Positions 58,042 through 64,000 of a stretch of 64,000 nucleotides of DNA are shown here, one piece after another. Origin of the DNA: Kitasatospora sp. NBC_00240 (lineage in GTDB: Bacteria > Actinomycetota > Actinomycetes > Streptomycetales > Streptomycetaceae). The position numbers were made by a program, and so were the translations under genes. The notes below the pieces were generated by a model that searched no databases, had not been told where the DNA came from, and worked only from the letters and a program-made list of their open reading frames with translations. How positions within the stretch are numbered: the stretch's first letter is position 1; every line of letters starts with the position of its first letter. Where the stretch lies: contig NZ_JAPEMU010000001.1 of NCBI RefSeq assembly GCF_026342405.1, positions 3,906,001 to 3,970,000 of the forward strand, given 5' to 3'.

Positions 58042-58162
58042 GGCGCTGAGAACGCCCCTCCCTGTGTGCCGGCCTGATTCCGGTGACCCTATCCCAGGGA
58101 GGTCGGTCGGCAGCAGGCCCGGCCCACGGCTTTCCGGGCCCGGCCGCGGTGCGGCGGGCGCA

Positions 58163-58975
58163 CTACCCGCAGGACTCGTCGGGCGCCGGCTCGCGGGCCG
58201 GGGCCCCGGCCGGGCGGTCGCCCCGGGCGCCGGGGATGTGCGGCAGCCGGGCCGCCGACGCCACGCCCTCCAAGTACCCGCGGGCCCGCTCGGTCCGCGG
58301 GTAGGCCTCCAGCAGAGCCCAGAACCCCGGACCGTGGTCGGGGACCAGCAGGTGCGCCAGCTCGTGCAACAGCACGTAGTCGACGACGTACTCGGGCATG
58401 CCCTGCAGCCGGTGCGAGAGCCGGATGGTCCGCTCGCTGGGCGTGCAGGAGCCCCAGCGCGAGTTCTGGTTGGTCACCCAGCGGACCTGCAGCGGCCGGG
58501 CCCGACCACCCAGGTAGGCGGCGGACAGCTCGTGCGCCCGGGTCGACAGGGCGTCGTCGCCGAGCACCCGGCGGCTCTCCTGGGCGGCCAGCTTGTCGAG
58601 CATCTGGGCCACCCAGCGCTGCTCCTCGGCGACCGACATCCGGGCCGGGATCAGGACGACGGTGCGGTCACCCTCGCGGTAGGCGGAGACCGTGCGGCTG
58701 CGCCGGGCGCTGCGACGGACCTCCACCTGGGAGCGGTCGGCCGACTGGTCCGGCCGGGATCCCTGGGCCGAGGGCTGGTGCTGCGCGGGCGGCTGGTGCT
58801 GGAGCTGCGCGGGCGGCTGGGCCTGCAGCTGCCCGGGCGGCCGGCGCTGCGAGGGGGCGACGGAATCCGCCGGCTCCGGGCGCCCACGCGTGCTCGGCGC
58901 CGCGACACCCGACCCGGACGCTGCACGGGCACGCCTGCGCGACGCCGGGGGATGGGGTTCCCGTTCGGCCGCCAT
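58163..58975 (-). CDS. YgjP-like (DUF45) zinc metallopeptidase domain protein
   Basis: Protein of 270 residues. A Pro/Gln/Arg-rich N-terminal tail (about 1-90) precedes a YgjP-like metallopeptidase domain: WVTNQNSRWGSCTPSERTIR and the zinc motif HELAHLLVPDHGPGFW (HExxH plus downstream His). No signal peptide, so cytoplasmic. The domain belongs to the M48-related metallopeptidases, whose substrates are unknown. Divergent from the ThiF-like gene. Confidence 0.88.
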   Translation of the reverse strand: MAAEREPHPPASRRRARAASGSGVAAPSTRGRPEPADSVAPSQRRPPGQLQAQPPAQLQHQPPAQHQPSAQGSRPDQSADRSQVEVRRSARRSRTVSAYREGDRTVVLIPARMSVAEEQRWVAQMLDKLAAQESRRVLGDDALSTRAHELSAAYLGGRARPLQVRWVTNQNSRWGSCTPSERTIRLSHRLQGMPEYVVDYVLLHELAHLLVPDHGPGFWALLEAYPRTERARGYLEGVASAARLPHIPGARGDRPAGAPAREPAPDESCG

Positions 58976-59288
58976 GGCAGACGACGTTACCTGGTACCCC
59001 TGACAGAAGTCCCGGTGCCTTGGCCGAAATGTTTCATGGAGTGATCGCGAACGAAAGGCCTACGGGGGATGACATCACCGTGAGCCGGGACGGACCGGAA
59101 AGTTATCCACAGGGCATGCGAAGCAATCCTGCGATCATAGGCCCGGAGCTGTGGACAACCCCGAGCGCGACCCGCCGCCGATCCGGCATCCTGCGGGCAG
59201 CTCCCCTCGTCGGGGAGCACCGCCGCGACGCGGCCGGGCCGGCCGCCGACCCGGCCGGCTGTCCGGATCCGACCTGGAGGCACACCTC
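58976..59288. other. Divergent promoter region with DnaA boxes
   Basis: About 313 bases between the YgjP-like and ThiF-like genes, with an AT-richer centre (59030-59160) that includes two DnaA-box nonamers; GGAGG of the ThiF-like gene is at its right end. Confidence 0.55.
59103..59158. promoter_or_regulatory. Pair of perfect DnaA boxes in opposite orientation
   Basis: TTATCCACA (59103-59111, plus strand) and TTGTCCACA (59158-59150, minus strand) are exact matches to the two standard DnaA-box forms; Streptomyces DnaA prefers the second. A third near-match, CTATCCACA, lies at 60677-60685. Confidence 0.6.
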
Positions 59289-60380
59289 ATGCGCCCGGTG
59301 CTCAAGCCCGCCCTCTCCCGCACCTGGCGGGACACCGAGACCCTGCAGTTCGGCAGCGTCCACCGCCACGCCGGAGTCGTCGAACAGGCCGACGCGCCCT
59401 TCTGCTCCTTCCTCGGCCTGCTCGACGGCAGCCGGGAGCGGCCGGATCTGCTGGACGCCGGCGAACGGCTCGGACTCGGCCGGGACCAGACCGGCGAACT
59501 CCTCGACTCGCTGGAGAAGGCCGGCCTGCTCGACGACGCCGCGGCCGACCGGGAGGCGCTGGCCCGCTACCCGCAGCCGCACCGCGACCTGCTCGGCCCC
59601 GACCTCGCCTCGCTCTCCCTGGTGCACCCCGAGCCCGGGGCCGGCCCGGCCGTCCTGGGCGGCCGGGCCGGCGCCCGGGTCGAGGTGCGCGGAGCCGGCC
59701 GGGTCGGCGGCGCGATCGCCGCCGTCCTGGCGGCCGGCGGGATCGGGACCGTCACCGTGCTGGACACCGGCCGGGTCACCCCCGCGGACTGCTCCCCCGC
59801 CGGCCTGCCGCCCACCGAGGCCGGCCGGCTGCGGACCAGCGCCGCCCGCGCCGCCGTCGACCGGGCCACCGGCCGCCGGCCGGCCGGGCACCCGCGCGGG
59901 GACCGGGCCGGCGGCCCGCCGCCCGCGCTCGTGGTGCTGGCGCCTCGCGACGGCAGCGGGGGCTTCGCCGGCGGCGCGGTCGAGGCCCGGCGGCTGATGC
60001 GAGCCGGCGTGCCGCACCTCTACGTGGGCGTCGTGGAGCACCTCGGGGTGGTCGGCCCCCTGGTGCTGCCCGGTGCCTCGGCCTGCGGCGGCTGCCTGGC
60101 CCTCGGCCGCACCGACGAGGACGCCGCCTGGCCCCGGCTGCTCGCCCAGCTCGCCGAGGACGGCCCCGGGCGGCCCCGCACCCCCGCCTGCGACAGCGCC
60201 CTCGCCACCGCGGTGGCCGGGCTGGCGGCCCTGCACGTCCAGTTGCACGTCGACGGCGCCCGCCCTCCCAGCGTGGACGGCTGGTGCGAGATCTCGGCCG
60301 CCGACGGCTTCGCCCGCCGGCTGCGCCTGCCGAGCCATCCCGACTGCGGCTGCCTCTGGCAGCCGGCCGCGCACCGCTGA
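59289..60380 (+). CDS. ThiF-family (E1-like) protein, possibly inactive as adenylyltransferase
   Basis: Cytoplasmic protein of 363 residues. An N-terminal domain of about 110 residues precedes a Rossmann-like ThiF/E1 domain (VEVRGAGRVGGAIAAVLAAGGIGTVTVLDTG, cited here by its core GAGRVGG at about residue 138). Structural zinc cysteines are in ACGGCLALG and DCGCLW. The nucleotide-binding Arg/Lys residues typical of active E1 enzymes are not obvious, so it may be a non-catalytic member. ATG at 59289 follows GGAGG. A core Streptomyces gene as I recall; the partner is unknown. Confidence 0.78.
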   Translation: MRPVLKPALSRTWRDTETLQFGSVHRHAGVVEQADAPFCSFLGLLDGSRERPDLLDAGERLGLGRDQTGELLDSLEKAGLLDDAAADREALARYPQPHRDLLGPDLASLSLVHPEPGAGPAVLGGRAGARVEVRGAGRVGGAIAAVLAAGGIGTVTVLDTGRVTPADCSPAGLPPTEAGRLRTSAARAAVDRATGRRPAGHPRGDRAGGPPPALVVLAPRDGSGGFAGGAVEARRLMRAGVPHLYVGVVEHLGVVGPLVLPGASACGGCLALGRTDEDAAWPRLLAQLAEDGPGRPRTPACDSALATAVAGLAALHVQLHVDGARPPSVDGWCEISAADGFARRLRLPSHPDCGCLWQPAAHR

Positions 60381-60792
60381 ACCGGCGGCCGGTCCCCGAC
60401 CGGAGCGACGGCGGGCCGGTCCGAAGCGCCACGAGCCGGGTCCGGAGCAGCCGCGGGCCGGCCGGGGCCGGAACAGCCGCCCGCCGAGCCGGCCCGGCAG
60501 CCGACGGCCCCGGCCGGGAGCCCGCGCGCCCGGCGGGTGGCGCCCGGAGGCCGACGGGTCGACCCGTCCGGGCCCGACGCCGACGGCCACCCGCCCGCCG
60601 CGGCGCGCCGGGCCTCCGGGCCCGCCACCCGGCCCGGAGCGGTGCCCGCCGGTGCCGTACTGTCAGCGCTCCCGCACTATCCACAATTCGGCCGGGCCCG
60701 CCCGCCGAGCGGGCACAATGGCGTAGTGACCGCCGTCCCTCAGGCCCCGCAGCTCGCGAAGGCCGCCGGGGGCGTCTGACTGGGAGGCCCGG
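60381..60792. other. Intergenic region upstream of the ABC1 kinase gene
   Basis: About 410 bases. The left 270 bases are extremely GC-rich (GGCCGG and CCGGCC repeats) without a gene-like frame. Near 60670-60730 AT content rises: a near DnaA box (60677-60685) and CACAAT (60714-60719), a plausible -10 hexamer for the kinase gene. Nothing else was recognised. Confidence 0.5.
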
Positions 60793-62163
60793 GTGAGCGA
60801 TCTTCCGCGCAAGGCAATGACCCGTACGGCAAAGCTCGCAGCTCTGCCGCTGGGGATGGCCGGCCGGGCCACGCTGGGCCTGGGCAGGCGGATCGGCGGT
60901 CGCTCCGCCGAGGTGGTGACCGCCGAACTCCAGCAGGCCACCGCCGACCAGCTCTTCAAGGTTCTTGGCGAGCTGAAAGGCGGGGCGATGAAGTTCGGGC
61001 AGGTGCTGTCCGTCTTCGAGGCCGCGCTGCCCGAGGAGGTCGCCGGGCCCTACCGGGCCGCCCTGACGAAGCTTCAGGACGCCGCGCCGCCGATGCCCGC
61101 CGCCAAGGTGCACACCGCACTCGCCGAGCGGCTCGGCAAGGACTGGCGGGAGAGATTCCGGAGCTTCGACGACAAGCCGGCCGCCGCCGCCTCGATCGGG
61201 CAGGTCCACCGGGCGGTCTGGCACGACGGCCGCGAGGTCGCGGTCAAGGTCCAGTACCCCGGCGCCGGCGAGGCGCTGCTCGCGGACCTCGCCCAACTGA
61301 GCCGGGTGGCCTGGCTGCTCGGCCCGCTCATCCCCGGGCTCGACATCAAGCCGCTGATCACCGAACTGCGCGAGCGGGTCGCCGAGGAGCTCGACTACGA
61401 GCTGGAGGCGCAGGCCCAGGGCCGGCACGCGGCGGAGTTCGCCGGCGACCCGGACATCGTCGTCCCCGGAGTGGTGGCCCAGGCCGACCAGGTCCTGGTC
61501 ACCGAATGGATGGGCGGCACCCCGCTCGCCGAGGTGATCGCGGGCGGCACCCAGGAGGAGCGCGACCGGGCCGGCCACCTGCTCGCCCGCTTCCTGTTCG
61601 CCGGGCCGTCCCGCACCGGCCTGCTGCACGCCGACCCGCACCCGGGCAACTTCCGGCTGCTCAAGGACGACGGCCCGGCCGACACCTGGCGGCTCGGGGT
61701 GCTCGACTTCGGCACCGTCGACCGCCTGCCCGGCGGCCTGCCCTCCCCGATCGGGGACTCGCTGCGGATGGCGCTGGCCGGCGACGCCGCGGGCGTGCTG
61801 GACATGCTCAGCGAGGAGGGCTTCGTCAAGCCCTCGATCCGGCTCGACCCGGACGCGGTGCTGGACTACCTGCTGCCGATCATCGAGCCGGCCACCGTGG
61901 AGACCTTCCACTTCACCCGGGCCTGGATGCGCTCCCAGGCGGCCCGGATCGCCGACCCGCGCTCCCCCGCCTACAACCTCGGCAAGCAACTCAACCTGCC
62001 GCCCTCGTACCTGCTGATCCACCGGGTGACGCTGAGCACCATCGGGGTGCTCTGCCAGCTCGGTGCCAACGCGCCGTTCCGTGCCGAGATGCTGGAGTGG
62101 CTGCCCGGCTTCGCCCCGGCGACGGCGCCGGGCACCACCGCGGACGTGCTGAAGAAGCGCTGA
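60793..62163 (+). CDS. ABC1/AarF-family atypical kinase (UbiB-like)
   Basis: Protein kinase-like protein of 456 residues. Family hallmarks: KxGQ as MKFGQVLS (about 67), Ala-rich loop AAAASIGQVHRAVWHDGREV, VAVKVQYPG (Lys), LLHADPHPGNF and VLDFGTVDRL. Members support quinone or lipid metabolism with ATPase-like activity; in actinobacteria the role is not settled. GTG start at 60793 with GGGAGG upstream. Closed by the hairpin at 62197-62234. Confidence 0.9.
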   Translation: MSDLPRKAMTRTAKLAALPLGMAGRATLGLGRRIGGRSAEVVTAELQQATADQLFKVLGELKGGAMKFGQVLSVFEAALPEEVAGPYRAALTKLQDAAPPMPAAKVHTALAERLGKDWRERFRSFDDKPAAAASIGQVHRAVWHDGREVAVKVQYPGAGEALLADLAQLSRVAWLLGPLIPGLDIKPLITELRERVAEELDYELEAQAQGRHAAEFAGDPDIVVPGVVAQADQVLVTEWMGGTPLAEVIAGGTQEERDRAGHLLARFLFAGPSRTGLLHADPHPGNFRLLKDDGPADTWRLGVLDFGTVDRLPGGLPSPIGDSLRMALAGDAAGVLDMLSEEGFVKPSIRLDPDAVLDYLLPIIEPATVETFHFTRAWMRSQAARIADPRSPAYNLGKQLNLPPSYLLIHRVTLSTIGVLCQLGANAPFRAEMLEWLPGFAPATAPGTTADVLKKR

Positions 62164-62196
62164 CCCGCCGTCCGGCCCGACGGCCGGCGCGCACGG

Positions 62197-62234
62197 CGAT
62201 GGCCGCTCCCCCTCGTTCGGGGGAGCGGCCATCG
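62197..62234. terminator. Bidirectional terminator
   Basis: About 16 paired bases (62197-62212 with 62219-62234), loop of 6, between the ABC1 kinase gene and the convergent small gene. Confidence 0.75.
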
Positions 62235-62266
62235 GCATGACGGGGTGGAACGCTACGGGCCTGCGG

Positions 62267-62512
62267 TCACATCACCGCGAGGGCCAGGGCCTTGCGGGCC
62301 CGCAGGGAGGCCCGCTCGGCCTTCCGCATGAGCTTCTGGGCCCTGACGACCCGTAGGCCGAGGCGTTCGTGCTCGGCTTCCTGGAGGCGTTCCTGCATAT
62401 GGGCACGAGCCAGGGATTCGTGGAGGAGTTGCATCTCAAGGGTCCTGTTCTGGATCTGAAGTTCGGTGGTCTGCTCTGCGCGGACGGTGGGATCGACGGC
62501 GGCGGCGGTCAT
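62267..62512 (-). CDS. Small helical basic protein of unknown function
   Basis: Protein of 81 residues, almost wholly helical and likely coiled coil (LQIQNRTLEMQLLHESLARA, then ERLQEAEHERLG) with a basic C-terminal half (RAQKLMRKAERASLRARK). I recall similar small proteins beside wblC in Streptomyces; the function is unknown. The ATG at 62512 gives the conserved N-terminus MTAAAVDPTVRAEQ. It may be co-transcribed with wblC, 149 bases upstream. Confidence 0.7.
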   Translation of the reverse strand: MTAAAVDPTVRAEQTTELQIQNRTLEMQLLHESLARAHMQERLQEAEHERLGLRVVRAQKLMRKAERASLRARKALALAVM

Positions 62513-62661
62513 GTGGTGGTCCTGCTCGTGGTGCGGGCTCGGAAAGGGGATGCTGCGGGCTGCGTCCGCCTTGGCGGCGGCGAGGCGTACGGAGTGGCGC
62601 AGGGCGCTGTCCAGCGGGGGCTGCTCTCCCCGGCGGACGGCCTCGGCACCGAGCGCGGGGT

Positions 62662-62937
62662 TCACGCGACGGCCTCGGTCTTGCGCGGACGGCCACGGGG
62701 ACGCTTCCGGGCCACGACGACACCCTGGACGAAGAGCTCGCCGCCCCAGACGCCCCACGGCTCGCGACGCTCCAGCGCACCGGCCAGGCAGGCCTCCTTG
62801 ACCGGGCAGGTCCCACAGAGGGACTTCGCGTACTCGACGTCCGCCGGGGTCTCGGCGAAGAAGACCTCCGGGTCGAAGGCGCGGCACGGGATGGGAAGGC
62901 CCAGGGCCTCGGCGTCGTCGATCGCGGTGAGCTGCAT
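62662..62937 (-). CDS. wblC: WhiB-like antibiotic-resistance regulator WblC (WhiB7)
   Basis: Iron-sulfur cluster transcription factor for intrinsic resistance to ribosome-targeting antibiotics; 91 residues. Cluster cysteines Cys18, Cys41, Cys44 and Cys50 (C-X22-CxxC-X5-C), the sigma-A-binding turn GVWGGE at 62-67, and the diagnostic AT-hook RKRPRGRPRK at 77-86. The ATG at 62937 follows GGAGG with 8 bases of spacing. Upstream lie an intrinsic terminator, a 147-codon upstream ORF and an autoregulatory-type promoter: the known attenuation layout of this gene. Confidence 0.94.
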   Translation of the reverse strand: MQLTAIDDAEALGLPIPCRAFDPEVFFAETPADVEYAKSLCGTCPVKEACLAGALERREPWGVWGGELFVQGVVVARKRPRGRPRKTEAVA

Positions 62938-63137
62938 GAGAGATACCTCCGGGGGGTCGGCCTGGTCGGCCTTGGTGATCTGGTCTGTCGTCGGTACGGA
63001 CGGGAGGGGCGGTGTGATGACCGTGGACACTGTGGGCGTCTTCCTCGTCTTTTCAGTGGGTCCGGTTCAGCTGGCTGGTGGGGCCGAACCGGAGGCCCCG
63101 GGGGGCCTGGGTGGTCTTACGTACCGGACAAAACAGA

Positions 63138-63174
63138 AGGGCCGCGGATCCCGGTGTACGGGTTCCGCGGCCCT
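63138..63174 (-). terminator. Attenuator in the wblC leader
   Basis: On the minus strand a 16-base-pair stem (63174-63159 with 63153-63138, one mismatch) is followed by TCTGTTTTGT, the only clear hairpin plus U-tract in this window. It lies 25 bases after the upstream-ORF stop and 200 bases before wblC. Confidence 0.88.
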
Positions 63175-63198
63175 GGAGGGTGCCGACCTGATGCTGAC

Positions 63199-63642
63199 TC
63201 AGGTGCGTTCTCTCCAGGGTTCAGGCCCGCGGAAGGCCCTGCTCCGGATGACCGAGGCGCCGATAAAGGCGGCCTTGGCCTGGTTGATCAGCTGCTCGTT
63301 CTGCTTCTGGGTGATTCCGGCACCGATGACCTGCGCATAGTCGCCATGCTTGGCGGCTGCTACTGCTGCCTTCGGTGCCTGGGTCGGTCGCTCGTCACGC
63401 AGTTCGCGGGACATGGCGTCCATCGCCCAGTCACGGGACAGACCCGTCTCGACGGCGCCGGCTCCCGTGCTGCCGCCAGTGTTCCCAAGGGCACTGACAA
63501 CGGGCACGACGGAGACAACGGTGGTGTCGAGACCCAGACCGGCCGCGGCAAGCGAGGCAAGAGCCCGCTCGGGGGCAACGCACAGGGAGGCAGCGGTGAC
63601 GGTCTGGCCAGTCAGTTTGGTGATCATCGTCTTGGTTTCCAC
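63199..63642 (-). CDS. Upstream ORF in the wblC leader (147 codons)
   Basis: The frame begins at GTG 63642 with AGGAGG 8 bases upstream and encodes 147 residues without a recognised domain (start METKTMITKLTGQTVTAAS; end SVIRSRAFRGPEPWRERT). It fills the space between the promoter at 63835-63874 and the attenuator at 63138-63174. whiB7/wblC genes are known to be controlled by translation of an upstream ORF that decides between terminator and antiterminator. The last codons (63223-63234) can pair with the 5' arm of the terminator. The peptide may have no function of its own. Confidence 0.75.
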   Translation of the reverse strand: METKTMITKLTGQTVTAASLCVAPERALASLAAAGLGLDTTVVSVVPVVSALGNTGGSTGAGAVETGLSRDWAMDAMSRELRDERPTQAPKAAVAAAKHGDYAQVIGAGITQKQNEQLINQAKAAFIGASVIRSRAFRGPEPWRERT

Positions 63643-63834
63643 TGTCTTCGCCTCCTCTCGGCGTCTCGCGGTGCCCAGTTCCCCGGGCTCCGGCTGTTCG
63701 GATGTCTGTCTCGGTGAAGCTTCTTCTCGGCAAGGCTTGTGGTGACGCGCGGTGATACGCGTGACACGCAGGGGAAGGCCGTTTCAGGAGTGACCCCGTA
63801 CGGCTCGCGGTCTCGTCCCCTTGACCGCTCCGGC

Positions 63835-63874
63835 AGGCTATTGCGCTCCATGCACGGCGCGCAAACTATTTTTC
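63835..63874 (-). promoter_or_regulatory. wblC promoter with AT-rich element upstream of -35
   Basis: On the minus strand: AAAAATAG directly upstream of TTGCGC (63864-63859), an 18-base spacer, then TAGCCT (63840-63835). An AT-rich tract abutting the -35 is the recognition feature of WhiB7/sigma-A promoters, so positive autoregulation is likely. The leader to the upstream ORF is about 185 bases. Confidence 0.72.
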
Positions 63875-63906
63875 CGGCGAGTTTTGAAGTGCCCGCCGCA
63901 AGCGGC

Positions 63907-64000
63907 TCAGGCCGGCTCGTCCGACGTGTCGTCCGGAGCCTCTTCCGAGTCTGCCTCGGGCTCTTCCCCCGCACACAACGAGAGCACGGCGGCCCCGTAC
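63907..64000 (-). CDS. C-terminus of a protein, probably a UvrD2-like helicase (HRDC domain end)
   Basis: Only the last 31 codons are inside the window. The translated end reads YGAAVLSLCAGEEPEADSEE followed by APDDTSDEPA. The opening YGAAVLSL is like the final helix of an HRDC domain (LxxYGxxVL), and an acidic tail follows. A UvrD2-type helicase with HRDC lies near wblC in Streptomyces as I recall, so this is the best guess, with modest confidence. Confidence 0.45.
   Translation of the reverse strand, partial: YGAAVLSLCAGEEPEADSEEAPDDTSDEPA

Noticed and set aside
63624..63974. Protein-coding frame upstream of the wblC leader on the minus strand
   Set aside because: It crosses the wblC promoter and the start of the upstream ORF and lacks codon-position bias and motifs; the true end of the neighbouring gene is the stop at 63907-63909 in another frame.

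Overview
The window is chromosomal DNA of a high-GC actinobacterium of the family Streptomycetaceae (Streptomyces or a close relative such as Kitasatospora; the sequence does not let me choose). The evidence is GC-saturated third codon positions, frequent GTG and TTG starts, 4-base start/stop overlaps, and a gene set typical of the family: dasRABCD, a B12-riboswitch nrdAB operon, sigR-rsrA, a partial conservon, katA-catR and wblC. From memory, the gene content and order follow the Streptomyces coelicolor region running from dasA down to wblC. I see no insertion sequence, prophage, CRISPR array or integrase, so this is core chromosome with accessory islets.

Layout, left to right. (1) 1-6914: chitin/GlcNAc-responsive das locus. 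dasA-dasB-dasC-dasD run leftward, dasR runs rightward, and a second dasA-like binding-protein gene, cut by the left edge, has a near copy of the dasA promoter with the same pair of DasR sites. (2) 7061-11857: small DUF3311 protein plus sodium:solute symporter, a histidine phosphatase, a GlxA-type regulator and a GNAT acetyltransferase. (3) 11933-19012: four tightly coupled leftward genes (processive GT2 synthase, GH26 lipoprotein, two polytopic GT-C transferases), which look like a surface-polysaccharide assembly line; a Pro/Gln-rich membrane protein follows. (4) 20531-24444: class Ia ribonucleotide reductase nrdAB under tandem NrdR boxes and a cobalamin riboswitch, with no nrdS after nrdB. 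(5) 24483-33185: peptide deformylase with a His-rich tail, a TPR-like protein, an HD-GYP pair, sigR-rsrA with a sigma-R promoter, an alpha/beta hydrolase and an SRAP repair protein. (6) 33372-42649: M50 protease, aroA, rsgA, a small multidrug-resistance family exporter, hisN, a two-gene remnant of a conservon, and katA/catR. (7) 42810-52806: Sel1-repeat protein, initiator tRNA-Met, UPF0182 membrane protein, PPA1309-family protein, PDZ-Lon membrane protease, moaE and an NAD-dependent epimerase. (8) 53019-58975: DUF2342-type putative metalloprotease and Nudix hydrolase (rightward), then a leftward TerD-AIM24 / AIM24 / AIM24 operon and a YgjP-like metallopeptidase. (9) 59103-64000: paired DnaA boxes, a ThiF-like protein, an ABC1 kinase, and wblC (whiB7) preceded by a 147-codon upstream ORF, an intrinsic terminator and a typical promoter; the end of a probable UvrD2-like helicase touches the right edge.

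Much of the window concerns nutrient sensing (das), redox and oxygen (sigR-rsrA, katA-catR, B12-controlled nrdAB) and antibiotic response (wblC). The parts most likely to hold something under-described are the GT2-GH26-GT-GT operon, the TerD-AIM24 triplet, the conservon lacking its roadblock and GTPase genes, the duplicated DasR promoter, and the wblC leader. All functional statements come from reading motifs in the sequence; no database search was possible.
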